A stretch of DNA of 64,000 bases from Gordionus sp. m RMFG-2023 (GCF_954871325.1 NC_088777.1:42695366-42759365); one strand, 5' to 3'. Counted from the first letter of the stretch, positions 1 through 15,500 are shown. Notes: a model not told the origin generated them from the letters alone. Program-made: numbers and translations.

Positions 1-475
1 TTTTTCTCTATTGAATCTGTAGAATATAATATATAATTTTCATCCATTTTAAATCAGGAAGTTATAGAATTGGCTTCTTGTAATTGATGTAGAAAACGAT
101 TTAACTTTAATCCAATATAAATAATTGACGGTTAATAGAAATACAAATAAAATATAAAGAAAATCAATAAATATACTGCTATTATCTTAATAAATATATA
201 AAATTTTTATTGATGATAAGTGACACAGGGGGATATTTGAAAATCGAATAATATCACGTAAATTTATATTCGAATTTTCCGGTTTTTTTAGAAGGTTTAA
301 TAACCAGCCCCTCTGAGATAATATTCATCAATTGGGCATTTTGAATAATCTTTTTTATGATTATTAAATATTTCTTTCTTTTAACTCTATTATACATTAC
401 ACTCATATTGAATAAGAATGACCATATTATTTATTAAAAAAAATATAATTACACCATGATGTTTTATTCGAAAAG

Positions 476-580
476 TTCAAACGTCAATACGGAAAGAATA
501 GATAGCATGCAATTAGTTCAAAATCGAGAAGAAATACAGGAAATGCCCGAGGAATATCTCATGAAATATGTCCATAATAT
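476..580 (+). CDS. M3 oligopeptidase exon a
   Basis: The acceptor is an AAAAG at 471-475 and the donor is GTAAAT at 581. The frame reads SSNVNTERID, then NREEIQEMPEEYL. This resembles the family stretch FSxNVLDAT...xGLPExxL. The exon ends in phase 2, which fits the next exon. The weak acceptor makes the left border the least certain part. Confidence 0.6.
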
Positions 581-3500
581 GTAAATGTTATATATTATTT
601 AGCGTCATTTGTGTTTTAATTCGGCAATAGTATTTTTTTACTACTTTTAATAAAATTATCTATATAACACTTACGAAAATAAAGTCTGGCCTTTTCTGAG
701 ATGTACTCCAGCATGAATAATAAATATCTTTCGTACGAATTACCATAAATTTTGGAATAATTTTTTTAATTTTTCGATAGTTTTTTAAATTAATTAAATT
801 AAAAATGGCCTAAAAGTTCGTGACAAAATTGTAAATTCATGAGAATATTATATTTTGCGATAATAGCTCAACTCAAGGAGTCTTCAACTGTAGGAATTTT
901 TTTTCAACTGGATGAAATATATTTAAGATTAAACAAGTATCTGAAGCAAGGAGTCGGATTTAAGGTTAGCGAGATTTGGGTTAGGGTTAAGATATATTGA
1001 AAACGGGTATTAATAAAATTTTAATGAGTTTTATTAATAACAATGTGATTGTAAATAGACAAATGAAATCTAAATAAATCAGCTGTTGTAACGGCAATTT
1101 CCTTGAGTTGGAGTTGTTCAATTGTATTTTGCACATTCGGCAGGCAAAATCAGATTTTAAATACATTTAATAAGCTATATTTAAGGTTGAATGAATAACA
1201 CATTTCCGGAGGAAACACAGTGACATAATAGTGCTTTCCATCTCCTTACTCTCATGAATAATAATTTATTTTTGTTTTAAAATAATAATTTTTTAGCGAA
1301 AAAAATCACCTCACCGGCCCTTGGTTTATCAGTTACCAACCTGAAAATTACGAAATCTTTATAAAATATTTGAATAATTCTCAGAGAAGACAAGCCTTAT
1401 TCACTACTCACTATAAAATGGCGGGGAATCGCAAACACAATCTTTTGCACAATGGTAAAACTATCGAAGAAATATTGGACTTGAGGTTGCATCTCTTAAC
1501 CCTTCTAAATAATAAGCTTAAGTTACGATGAGGGAAGCTTTTAAATTACGAAATTTTGATATCAACCTTCGTTTTTTTATTGCCCTCCCTCTCCCCTTTA
1601 ATTTAACATCACAATAAATTTTGTTCGGTTTGGTACAGCTGATTTTCGAATCTGTTTTCTTGTTTTAAATTTGAAGCATAAATTACAAATTTTTAGTTGG
1701 TGGAATTCTTAAAATTCAAAATTATTTTTTTTTCTTTTTAAAATTTCAATTTTCGTTAAATGGCTGATCAAATAATATATTATTTATTTTTACAATCAAT
1801 TCTGTCGTGATAGGAGAGAGGTGGCCAAACTATTATCTTACACGAATTATGTCGAATTATCACTATCTAACAAAATGGCCTTGGATTCTACCGAAATTTT
1901 GGATATGATTGAAAAGTTTATATATTTTATTGGTTTTTTTTATTTGTAAACTATATAATATATTAGATTTAATATAAATTCTTCTTCAAATTTTCTTTCT
2001 TTATTCTCTTCATATTTTGTGGAAAAATTATTTTAAAATAAATTTTAAATTATTAAACTTTCATAGAAAAAATAATAAGATATTTAAATTATATATTTTT
2101 TGATTTTTTTTTTGTAACATTTGTTTTTAAATTTTTTTTTGGCTTATGAAGTTAGAATTTTATAAAAATGATTTTTATTATTATGGCAATAAAATAACCC
2201 TGCAATATGTAAAAAATGCTGTCTTTGGTAGTGGTTATCATTTTTGAGGCTATGTCCAAGGCGTCAAAAAAATTTGATTCAAAAAATAAAAAATAATGCC
2301 TTTTTTTTTAAATAGAAAAATAAAGAAACGCTGTTAAATTTGTAAAAAAAAAATTTTATCGTAAGGTTTCTATAAAGTTTTAATTAAAGGTCTTTAAACT
2401 TTCGGGATTTTTGAATACAGATTTTGGTTGCCTGGAGAATGTAAAATATTTTGTTAAGCCTGATAGTGTACACAAATTGAACGTTTCAACCCAGCGTTTC
2501 AAAACGCAAATAAAAAAACAAACGTAAATTGATTCGTTAATTTTATTTTTTTTAATATGAAACGTCTAAATTTAAAACAGAAAAAGATGCTGTCCTATTT
2601 AAACGAAATTTGCGTTTTGAAACGCTGCGTTGAAACATTCTATTTGTGCGCACTATTACTACTCCTCATTCACAGTTAACGGGAATTCGCGGCGAAATAT
2701 ACAAAATATTCTGTATTTTTATATTCTTCATCGTTCTTAAATAGAACTTAGGAACCTTCCAAATTTGGAGCCGGAAACTAGAACTATATCTTTTCTTTAA
2801 AATTTAGAACCATTTTTTTTATAAATTTGGAACCGGAAACCAAAACCATTTATTTGTTAAATTTAGATTCGGAAATCAGAACGATTCTTTTAAAAATTCG
2901 GAACCAAAAACCACCGGAAACCACAACTATAAATTTAAAACTGGAAATTGGTTTAAAATTCCGAACTGGAAATTAGATATTTCATTATTAAATTATGGGT
3001 TATTTTTTTTTAAAAAAAATTGAAAGCTAAACACTTAAAATGTATGTATATATTTTTTGGAATTATCTAATTTCTCCAGGATAAGATTAGTCGCCTACCC
3101 TAAGGCTTTGAAAGAGATACAAGAGTTATCGCTATTTGCTAACTCCGACCCTTGCATCTATATTGGAGACAATCGCGACGAACATAAAAATGAAAAATTT
3201 CTGGGAAATATTTTTTCTAAGAACGAAAAACAAATCGAGATTCAGACTTGGGACGTGGCCTATTGGAGCAGGAAACTTAAACAGCATATATTGTAAGTTT
3301 TTTTTAAAGAAAATCTATAAATTCATCTTCATTTTTTGTTTTAATGAGCTAAAATATTTGCTATATAAATATTTTCTATTTTGGATCCACGAGCACTATT
3401 GATTAAAGATTCAAATATACAACTAACTTAAAATGGTCGTCAAATATAAAATATTAATTTGAAGTTGGTTTCACACAAACAATTTTTATAAGTTTTTTTT

Positions 3501-6500
3501 TGAAGCTAATAATTATACACCTATTTCTAGTGAATTGTTATGTAGTGCAATATGTTGGATACCGGCCCCTATTTTGGAGACTGCCCCACCCCCATATTCC
3601 TAGCTCCACGCAATTTATTAATATATTTTGTACCATCAATTAGTAATTATAATTTGTTTCAATGCATCAATTTAACTTTTATTACTATTCAATATAATAA
3701 ATTATTTAATCTTGATTTCCGTTACAATTGTATTTTTGGCATTTAATCTTTATATTTTTAATCTTGACTTTTATTTATTAAAACTTAAATTCATTTTGAT
3801 ATCCAACCTTCTGCCTCATTGTGGCAAGGGGAGTGGCAACGTCATAGCTCAAGATGGCTGATGGAGTTTAAAAGAATACCCGTTACATGTAGAATAAAAT
3901 TATCTTTTCTTCGTTAGGTTTTAAAAAACATGGAAAGAGGTTGATATCAGAGGGAGGGTATCTGATTATAAAAACTTACTTCATTACCTAATAATTTTCA
4001 TACTTAAATAAAATCTTAATATAGAGCTGGAACACACTTTTCCAAACACATTTGCTGTTAGATGCTAAATTGCGTGCAGCTCAACGTGGACCTAATACTT
4101 GTATTTATTTTTTTAAATATCCAACTATAGTAATTAAATAAAGTTCGCTTAGTCTAGAAATATTAATACGCACTATATAACAATTCGCAAGACATGAAAA
4201 TTATATAAATACTAATCGCTAAATTTAATGAAATGATACTTCTTGGTTAGTGCATGAAAGATTTTTTTAAATAAGAAAACTTTCCAATCCCTCCATTCTA
4301 ACTTTATTAAAACTGCCCTCTCAAAATGTTTTATACATTGACTAATTTATCAGTTTTCTAAATTGTTTAAAAAACATTGAGTGCCCAGTTTGTGAGGGTA
4401 AAAAAAAATTTTATCGGTATTTTTTAAAAAAATTTGCAGCCCATACAACCATAAAATTCGTTTCGAGTATCATCACGTGATGTCAAACATATTTGATCTT
4501 TGTTATAGCTTATTCGGCATCACCTTTAAAGTAATAATATATTATTTATTATAGGCAGGAGTTGGGGCAATAAAGTGTAATGTTCGCCCAAATAGGGTCC
4601 GGTCTGTTTAATATAATGAATGGAGCTCATACTTTAACAGGGCTTTTTTTTATAAACTAAGATTATAGTTTTATTTTTCCTATCAATCGTCTTGATATAC
4701 CGTTTAATTAATTTAACCCTTAATGTAATAAACAATATTTTAATACTTAAATGGATAAATAGAATATAAGATATGGTAAAATTCTCTTTTATTTTTTTCA
4801 TGAATTTATTAACAAAATTATTTTATCTATATCCTCTAGATCTAGATCTTATAAAATGTAAAATTTAATAATGAAATAATTTTTTAGATAAATTTTTCTT
4901 ACCGTCAACAATGAAAGGGGGGAAGAAAATATATAATAGTTTGAATTTCAACCTAGAGAAAACTTTGATCTGAAATTATACCTACTTTTTTTCTTTTAGG
5001 CTATGACCTAAATATCAAAAATATAATTAATCAAATTTATTAACTTCAACGAAAAAGTTAAATAAGCTATTTTTAATGTGAAAATAAAGTAGAGTTCTAA
5101 ATCATTTTCTCGAATTTACCAAAATTTATTAATTTTTTAAAAATCTAGAAATTAATTAAATTTAAAGTTTATAGTTGTGAATTTTTCAAATTATTAAAAG
5201 ATATGGGCAATTTATTAATCATATGGGAAATATTTAAATTAAATGGGAAGTATAAAAATTATTTGGTAGAATTTATTAATTTCGAAATTTACATAAGTTT
5301 AATAAATTTTAATGGAAGATTTTGGACATGTTTTATAACGAAAATTTTGAGATTTTTTAAAATATATTTAGGAAATAGCCTAGGACTTGACTCGGAAAAA
5401 TCCAAACCGATAAACCGGATTCTTGACGATCACTACGCTTTTTATCGTTTTCGCATATTTTTTTTTATATTAAATTAAAAATTTTATATGTAATTTTTAT
5501 AATTAGGGCCTTTAATTCAGTTATAATTTTTTAAATTAAGCAGAAATTTTAAAAGGCATCAGTGCAGAATACATAGATTTGATTAACACTAAGGCATGGA
5601 ATAAGCAAAATGCATCTGATTTCGATTGTCAATCAGAAACTCGTTAAGCTTACAAATTACATTAAATTCATATCTGTTCCCGAAATATCATTCGCCTAAT
5701 TTGAGCCATGCCTAATACTACTATAAAGATTTATCCTACGTTCACACTTAGCACGAATTCACGACGAGATCGAGATTTCACAAATGCTTGGGCGAGGCAC
5801 TTTTGAGTTTAAGAATGTTTGTTTTGTCAGTAAATTTTTGAGTGAACAATCATCTGTAATGATGAAAAAATCTTCAATATGGCAGAGCTATACATTGGGA
5901 AGGTTGCTAGTTTTAATAATTTTATTGTTAATGAGATTTAAAATGGGATGGGAAGGGGATAAAATGCAGTATTATTTGATACCATATACTATTTTAAAGT
6001 ATGATAATATACCGTTGTTTTATATTACTAATAGTGAGTAGTAAAGGTTTTAGCATGACGCAATCAAAAGTTTTTTGAGATATATAACCTTGTTATATAT
6101 TTGTTATTTCAGATAACCCCCCCCCCCCCCCTCCCCTAGGGAATATGAAGTTTCATTAGATATAGCTAAAATTATTTATATAAAGTTAGTAATAATCGAA
6201 TATTATATTAAAACCTGAAACTGGCAATAGATTCAAAATGCTAGCCTAAAATAAATAGAAATGTAGTTTTTAATCGAAAAAAAAATTATTAGAAGTTTAA
6301 AATTAAAATTGCCTCTAATTTAAAAAAAAATTATTAGAAATTTTGATTTAAGTTGTAAAAAAGTTACCGGAAGTTTTTAAAAATGAGAATGTTTTTCGCA
6401 AAATTTTATTTCAAGTTTTTAAATTTTTTTTAAAAAAGGATGTGTTTTTCTCAGCAAGTTTTTACAATAATTACGGGGAGTAAAATAATTATATTGTAAT

Positions 6501-9500
6501 ATTTTTAACATATATGGAAATATTTTTCAACAAATCATATTTTAATTACCATATAATGTAAATATGTCCTTTTACAACACGCCCTCCATTTGTAAGTCAA
6601 GAGCGACTATAAGGCTTGCAATATTATTCTACATCAAATAACTATTACAAAAATTTCATAAATATTGATCTATAACCCTAAGAATTGATTCCTATATATC
6701 ACTCACTAATTACAAAAAAAATTCCATAACAATTTTTATTATAGATATTTTTTTTAAAAACATGTTCAAGCATTTATCATGTGGAAACATTCATTGACTC
6801 CATACTTCTTTACATAAATCCCTTTCCATTGTTCATTTTATCAGTTACCATAATTTTATACCTACATCATTTTCCATGGTTTCCTTTGATCTAGAGTTCA
6901 TCCGCTACCATCGTCCCATACGTCTTCTGGCATTTTATTATTTCCCCGCTAATCAGATTTAAATGTCGTAAGCACATTCGATTATCTTACTAACACTTAC
7001 AAATCACAATAATAATGATTTACAAATATAACCTTTATATTTCTTTCCACTAACACGAGGTCGTCCTCTTCCTCTCTTCCCCGGCACCTTCATTTCCAAT
7101 ACTTTTCGATTTACATCATTCGTCTTCCTTCTTAGTATATGACCATACCACCTTAACCGATTTTAGTTTATCAAGTCCGACATAAGTTGAATATACATTT
7201 TTGCTCTGAGACAGTCATTCGTTATATGGTCGAGTTTAGTATAACCAAGCTTCACCGTATCATTCTCATCTCCGTGGCTTGTAATTCTTCCGTAGCGTTT
7301 AATGCCCATTTTTCACTTCCATAGAGTAACACCGGTCTTACGATGGATATGTAAGCTTTGTTTTTTAATCATATTGGCATCTTCTTGTCGCACATTACAC
7401 CGGATATACTTCTCCATTTAAGCCGTCCTTTTTGGATCCGTGCATTGACTTCTTTTGCGCAACCTCCCTCTTGATGTAGCATCGAGCCTAGGTATGTAAA
7501 CCTGTCTACTTTTGGGTACTTTAATTGGTCATTTAGCGATGGGGTGCCTGTAACGTTCATCTCTATGTATACCGTTTTTCGATTGTTGACCTTTAAACCA
7601 TATCCATCTAAGCGTTTTGACCATTTTTCGGCTTCTTCGAATACTTTCTCCTTTGTCTCTTCGCATAGTACTATATCATCGGCATATAGCATACACCAAG
7701 GAGATGGCTTTTGGATGTCTCTCGTTATCATGTCCATAATTATATTGAATAAAAAAGGACTTAGAGCAGATCCTTGATGTAATCCAATTTCAACCCGAAA
7801 AGGTTTAGAGTAGTCTCCAACTGTCGTTCTAACGCAAGAAGTTGAGGCTTCATAGATATTTTTCATAAGCCGTACATATGCATCAGGGATATTTTGGAAG
7901 CACCACCATATTAAATCGCGAGAGACCGTGTCATAAGCTTTCTCCAAGTCAATAAAGACCATATGTAGGTTTCTTTTCTAAGAAAAGTCGCGATGTTGGA
8001 GTCCTTAAAATAGTCAAAAACGAGGAGGGTCAAACCTTATTCAAGCCGAAGGAGGTGATGTAAAGGTGGAAAGGATATTTCAAGGAACTTATGAATATTG
8101 CTGATGACAAAGATTTCCTTCTCGATATTGAGCCAAACATAAGTATGGTCGAACTCTTGATGAAGTTAGGACGCAAATGAACAAGATGCAAAAAGAAGCT
8201 AATGGCCCAGATGGAATTCCTATGGAAGCATGGGTCGGATGCCGAGAAGAAGGAGTCACGACCATGACGAACCTTTTTAACAAGATATTGGGAGAAGAAC
8301 GAATTCCTAATCAATGGAGAGCAAGCACGATTATACCCTTATTCAAAGGCAAAGGAGACCCTCAGGAGTGTGGTAATTACAGAGGTATCAAGCTAACTTG
8401 CCACTCCTTGAAACTTATGGAAAGGATCTTAGCAACAAGGCTGAAGAACGAGGTGGAAATATCGGTTAACCAATTCGGATTTGTGGCCGGCAAATCCACA
8501 ATCGATCCGATCTTCGCACTAAGACAAATGAAGGATAAATATGGAGAAAAGAAAAGAACCCTACATATGGTCTTTATTGACTTGGAGAAAGCTTATGACA
8601 CGGTCCCTCGTGATTTAATTTGGTGGTGCTTGAGAAAACAAAATATCCCTGACGCATATGTACGGCTTATGAAAAATATCTATGAAGCCTCAACTTCTTG
8701 CGTTAGAACGACAGTTGGAGACTCTAAACCTTTTCGGGTTGAAATTGAATTACATCAAGGATCTGCTCTAAGTCCTTTTTTATTCAATATAATTATGGAT
8801 ACGATAACGAGAGACATCCAAAAGCCATCTCCTTGGTGTATGCTATATGCCCATGATATAGTACTATGCGAAGAGACAAAGGAGAAAGTATTCGAAGAAG
8901 CCGAAAAGTGGTCAAAACGCTTAGATGGATATGGTTTAAAGGTCAACAATCGAAAAAGGGTATACATGGAGATGAACGTTACAGGCACCCCATAGCTGGA
9001 TGACCAATTAAAGTACCCAAAAGTAGACAGGTTTCATACCTAGGCTCGATGCTACATCAAGAGAGAGGTTGCGCAAAAGAAGTCAATGCACGGATCCAAA
9101 AAGGATGGCTTAAATGGCGAAGTATATCCGGTGTAATGTGCGACAAGAAGATGCCAATATGGTTGAAAAGCAAAGCTTACAAATCCATCGTAAGACCGGT
9201 GTTACTCTATGGAAGTGAAACATGGGCATTAAACGCTACGGAAGAATTACAAGCCACGGAGATGAGAATGATACGGTGGAGCTTGGGGTATACTAAACTC
9301 GACCATATGACGAATGACTGTCTCAGAGCAAAAATGTGTATTCAACCTATGGCGGACTTGATAAACGAAAATCGGTTAAGGTGGTATGGTCATATACTAA
9401 GAAGGAAGACGAATGATGTAAATCGAAAAGTATTGGACATGGAGGTGCCGGAGAAGAGAGGAAGAGGACGACCTCATGTTACGTGGAAAGGTCAAGTAGA

Positions 9501-12500
9501 CAAAGTTATGATGACTAAGAAGATAAATCCGGACATGGTTCTTACTCGATCAAGATGGAAGAAACTTTTTAAAACAAACTCCACGACTGTGGTACCATAT
9601 GCATGATAAATAAGAATCTTTATATTTACGCATACCAGTAATAAATTTTACAACTGTTTTTATTTTTATTACCATAAAATTACTCATAATTTTACTTATT
9701 GTTCTCTACCCTTGTGTGGGTCATTATGACGCACCACTTCCATTCCGGTTTCCATTCTTATGCGATACATATGAATTATGGTAAGATCCACTCTGAATCA
9801 AGATGAACAATGGAAACGGATTTATGTAAAGGAGTGTGGAGTCGATAAACGTTGACGCATGATTAATGCTTGACATGTTCTTTTAAAAAATAATATGTAT
9901 AAAAATCAATTGGTAACTAGTATTTAAATTTTTTTTGTAATAATTATTTGATTTAGAATAATATTGTAAGCCTTATGACCGCTCTTGAATTATAAAGTGA
10001 GGGCGTGTCGTAAAAGGGACGTTTTTATTTTATAGAAGTTAAATATGATGTTTATTTAACTTTGACGATATATGATTTTTATGTATTGATTAATGATAAA
10101 TGTAAATTATAATATTAATTATTTTTGAATTATACGGACCATGATAATTGGGTGAAAATTACTTCTAAAAATGAGTACAGTCTGCTAAATTTTAATACGG
10201 ATATAAATAATTTTAGGCAATCGAGCCCAATCCGGTGGAGTTAAATCATGACTACGAATGCTATGAAATATTCGATGAAAATGGTATGTACATTATAATA
10301 TGTTTTTAAATTTATTGTATTCTAATTCGATTATACCTATATATTATTTCTCATTCGTCTGATTTTTTTTAACAATATACATTTAATTTTAGACAAGTTG
10401 ATATCTCATTTGTACATAAATCCTATCAACCATGCAAACGAAAAGTATCCCGGAGTTTGGGGAGATATGGGACAAAGTTAAAAATTTTTGATAAATATTT
10501 ATTTTACTATAAAAAAGTTTTTATTAAAAAACAAGTTTTAATTCAAAATGTATTCTTCTTACTTAATTAAATGAAAATTGGCATAAATTTGGTTTCGGAA
10601 ACGCAAAGTTATCTAAATAAATATACAGTATTATTTAAGTATCTTTATAAAACTTTACGTTAACAATAACGTTTTTATATATAACGGAATTTAAGATGAT
10701 CCACTAAGATCGACTGAGAAGAGTTAAACTGTTTTATTAATGGATTTTAATAAATGTTACATTAAAAAAAAATGGATATTTGTTTTTGTGTTAGACAAAA
10801 AAAACCTATAAACCTTCAAACCGTCTCATTAAATAAAAAATTTTCAAACCCAAATATTATGACTTCAAGATAAAAGTGTCATCAGAGGAGATTTGCCGTA
10901 TGCCTTATTATCTCTCGATATCCTCTACAACGCGAATGGCGCTCTTTTAATGAATTTCCAACAATTACGCGATTTATTTTATCAGGTAATGTAGCTTTTG
11001 TTAAACGACTCGATTTTAGCCGATTTAAAAAAAAATTGTTAAATAAATATTTTATCCAAAAAATTATTACTAAACTTGAAGATTTTGATAATATTGCCCA
11101 AGATTTGAACATATATTACCGAAATCATAAAGCTTATGCAATATTTTTCTGAGAGTTAGACGTTTTTAAAAATGGGCTCAAATCCAGCCATTTAACAACA
11201 CTAGTAAGATGTTGTGAAAAAATAACCTTACTAATAAGGTAGTATGGTATTGTTACAAAACCTCGATTTAGCCCATTCAATTTTTAACCAAAAAAAATAA
11301 GCTCCAAGATTTTGTCAAAAGATGGCAGAAAGGTTCGGCTATATTTTGACAAAATCTCAAAGCTTTAAGAAAATATATATTTTGGCCAAAACTTTGGAGG
11401 TTTTTATAACAACACGAATATTTAGGGTTGCCAATCAAAATTATAAATTTTCATTTATATTGCAATTTTTTTTTTCGGTGCTAAAATTTTGAAAAATACG
11501 AATTTAGTTTGGAAAGCTTTTACCTCATCTCCTAACCTCCGTTACTTGCAGCGAAGTGGCCGGGCTTAATTACGCGGAAAAGGATTGCGAATTGGCCAGC
11601 GCCCATTTTTTCAAATGTTTCCTTTCTTCCTCTACATCCAAAACTAAGGAAGAAAATAATGATACCGTTATCATGCATAACCTTAATGAAGAGAATGCTG
11701 CTGGAGATAAAAATGCCAAAGATTTTCAAGGAACCGATAGTGAGCCATTTATAAAGCGATTGGTGACTATGTATCCGACAGAGGTTGAAGAAAATGAAAA
11801 TGGCGGGATATGCGAGAAGCGAAAAATTTTAAAAGATTTGATGGATGGTTTGATTTGAAGTCTACTTAAATTCAAATATGTTAGCGGCAATATGTTTTTT
11901 CCTGCAATATATTATTTTTTTTTGCGTTTTTTTTAAAATTTGATTTTACGGGAAATGTATTCCAGCATGTTTAGAAAACCTATCCTATGAATAATAGACA
12001 ATTTTGACGTTAACCTTTAAGTCATAATCTATGAAAAAACGAATATAAATTATATTAAGCAAAGTGCATAGCAAAATTGTCTTAAATTAATAGGTTTGGT
12101 ATTTCAAACATAAAGGAATTTATTTCCAGTGAAAACAGATTTTTAAATTATAATAAACGCGCTAAAAAATGTCGCAAACATATATCTATATATATATAAG
12201 TATTAATATTTTAAAATTCGTGTTTGCCGTAAAAAACATAAAAGATCCCTTGTTTAAATTTAGATATTAATATCGCTGATTCAAAATTATAACCAAGTTT
12301 CTAAAAAAGAATTTGTCTTTGAAAATTATATTATCTCTGCCTTTTTATTTCATTAATTCTCTAAATATTCCATTTTAAAAGATAAAGTAATAAGTTATAT
12401 TTTTAGATTTTTTATAATGTCACAAAATGAAGAGTAAAGAAGTATTGAAAAAAGCAAACCTGTTTGCGTTTATTAAAAAGTTGCTAACGTCAAACGATAA

Positions 12501-15500
12501 TTTTATCTTTGCACGATGCCATTTGAAATGCATTATTTGCTTTTGCAACGCTCAATTTGTGCGAACTATAATATACAAATGATTTTGGCTTAATTTTTGG
12601 CACATTTTTTTCCCCTTAAAAATATGAATAACAAATATTATTTAAAATAATTTTTAGAATTATAAACAAACTTAGCAAATTTATATAATAAACCATAATA
12701 TGCTAAATTTATTTATAGGGTAGATTAAGAATCAATTTAATTATAAAATGAGTTTGAAAATTTTAATTGCCGCTTATGATGGCCCAAATTTTTTTTTCCT
12801 ACTAATCTATGATCTCTAAAATTAAACACAAAAATAGCTCATCAAAATATTGCGGCCAGAAACATTGTAATTGATCACTCGAGCAAGGAAATATTTGTAA
12901 TTTTATTTTTAAATTCGTAAAATTAACGATTTCTTTTTAAATAAGAACTCCTACTCCTTTATTTTCTCTTTTCAGATATTGACAATTTAATTAAATATCA
13001 TAAATTAAATATAAAAACTTTGCCTTAAATAATTATATGTCCCAATGTCTGCAACGGTATCGCCTCTCATTTTCTGACTTTATTTCCTCGCAAATAAATA
13101 AGAAGCTAGTATTGTATATTAAGAGCAAGACTCAAAATTTTATTTAATTTATATAATAAAAAATTATTTAATTTTTATAATAATAAAAAATAGAAATAAA
13201 GTACATGTCTGCCCTTAGCTTACTCAACGAACTCTTTTACAGTCATATCGATTTAGAAATCCATTCCAAGTAAAAAATATCTTAAAAAATTCTTTAGAGT
13301 AAAATGAATGAAATTATATTTCGTTTTCTTTAACTTTAACGGATTATTCAATAACATTTCTTTATTTTTTTTGCTATTTTAATTTAAAAATAAATCATGG
13401 AATTTTCTTCTAAAGAAACGCTGTCTAATAGGCTTCCGTAATTAGTAGGGTTGGCAAATATCATAATATTTTATATAAATCAAAAATTGACTTATTTGAT
13501 TAAATTCCAATTTATTTGATTAAAATCAAATAAATTAACGAATTAATAATAATTTAAAAAATATTTTCGGAGGGAAAATATTCTGAAATAAAGTTATCAA
13601 AATAACATGCATTCATTTTATTAAATTACATCTGTTTTCCTATGGAATTTATGATAAAAACTATTGTTGTATTTATCAATATTGAATTGACTAAAATGTA
13701 TTGTATCATAATGTTATTAATATTTAATATTTGCCCATTTATGATATTAATAATACAATCTTAATTTATATAATATATTTTTAAATGTAATGTTATCAAT
13801 GTTAGATTATATAAAATAAAGCGTTATAAAGGGCAATTATATATATATATTTATAAGTAAATAATTAATTTAATGTTAATCCTCCGTATGAATGTATTTG
13901 TTATCTAAATGATTTATTTATACATTCCAATGCAAAAAAAAATTGACTATTGTATTAAATCTAATAATGTATCTCTTTCGGATCTAATATCATTTTGATG
14001 TTATCATATGCTCAAAATAGGCTATTTAGAATGGAATATATTCATTTTGAATTAAGGATACTTTGCAATTCATGTTTTATATAAATTCTTGTTAAAGGCG
14101 ATGTAAATCAAATTTCAGGTCTGGAACTATTATTATTTTTTGACCCGCGTTAATTTTGATTTAAATGCTATTTTTTTTTAAAAAAAAGTATTTTCTCTCT
14201 TGATCACTATTTATACCATTTTTTAATAGTTTAATATAATGATAAGATTATTGTTACTGAACACCATGTATAGTTTCACGATAAAATGCTATTTAAAATT
14301 GGTAAAATAATAGGAATCTACATATAGACCAATGCCTGATGTAGGCTAGGGAGGTTGTTATATATTAGATATAGGCAAAGGCCTTATTTTGACTAGGATT
14401 TTTCTTTAAAATGAAAATGCTAAATTTCATAGTTCCACAACTTTTACCTTCCTTAACGGGTTGCGACTGGTTAGAAGCTTTGCCCAGCTCAAACTTAGGA
14501 CTCCTCCTAACAAACGAAGAATTACGCAATGCAATAGGTCTTCATCTCGGTTGTAAAATACTGGCCAACTCTGCATGCACCTTATGTTCCCACCCCGTTG
14601 ATTGTTTCGGACATTACCTCTTCATTGTCTATTCTCTAAAAGTAGACACTCTCGGCACAGTGCAGTTAACGGCACCATTCTCCGCGCTCTACCCTCAGCT
14701 CAATTCCCTGCAACCCTCGAACCCTCTGGCCTCTCAACTGAAAGTAGTATCCGGCCAGATGGGCTGACCTTAATACCTTGGAGTAATGGAACTTCTTTAG
14801 CATGGGATTACACTTGCATCGACTGATTCCCTCCCTCGTTTAGTAACAACTTACTCGTGCGAGCGGAAAACTCTAAAATTAACAAATACATTTCCCTTAC
14901 CAATTGCAATCTCATACCAATTGTATCCGATACAACCGGTTTTTTCGGCAATCATGCCCTAACCTTATTCAAATCCCTTGGTAAAAAAATTCGCGCCATC
15001 ACTGGTGACCCATAGAAAGGTTTCTATCTTCGTTAGCGTGTATCTATTGATATATGCAGATCTAATTGTATCGCCATCCACGGCTCCCTTTTTTGACCTT
15101 CTCCCTCCCAACATATAATTTATTATACTAATTATATACAATTTACATTTTGTAATATTTTAAAAATACTATTTACACATAAATTAAATAATAAATGGAT
15201 ATTCATTAATTAAAGAGAAAAAAAAAGAAGATATATATTATATACCTCCGTTTGATTTCTATAAAACATACATATGGGGTAGGGTTAGCTTCAAAAAATA
15301 AAATAATGTATATATATGGGGCTTAAAATATATTTTTTAGTATGGAACTATTTACCGGCACCTGCGTTCCGTATCAAGAGACTAATTATAACGTGAAAAA
15401 TATATATTAAAAAAATTTCCATAGTTACATTAATGGTGATCTGTATCGGGCCTAATTTTTCAAGCCCTGCCCGAGAAGGAATTTATTTTTATTTGTCCCG

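Larger units (their letters stand above)
7981..10018 (+). mobile_element. RTE-like LINE, 5'-truncated copy B (plus)
   Basis: This copy is longer than copy A: it begins in the linker between endonuclease and RT and continues to the same 3' end (GAGGGCGTGTCGTAAAAGG). Coding remnants are 8177-8995 and 9049-9606. The first ends at a TAG where copy A has TCG, and a single-base deletion shifts the frame shortly after. Motif C reads YAHD instead of YADD, so this RT is catalytically dead. The C-terminal part ends with RLRWYGHILRR, followed by a 3' untranslated region of about 410 bp. It is 5'-truncated with no endonuclease. Confidence 0.85.

Noticed and set aside
5203-6041. Two A+T-rich frames in the M3 intron as missing M3 exons
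   Set aside because: Their translations contain no M3 block (no YFPL...GLF or HExxH), and composition is that of non-coding DNA.
7544-7777. Plus-strand frame across LINE copy A
   Set aside because: It is the antisense shadow of the reverse transcriptase. The same shadow appears at 8755-8988 in copy B.
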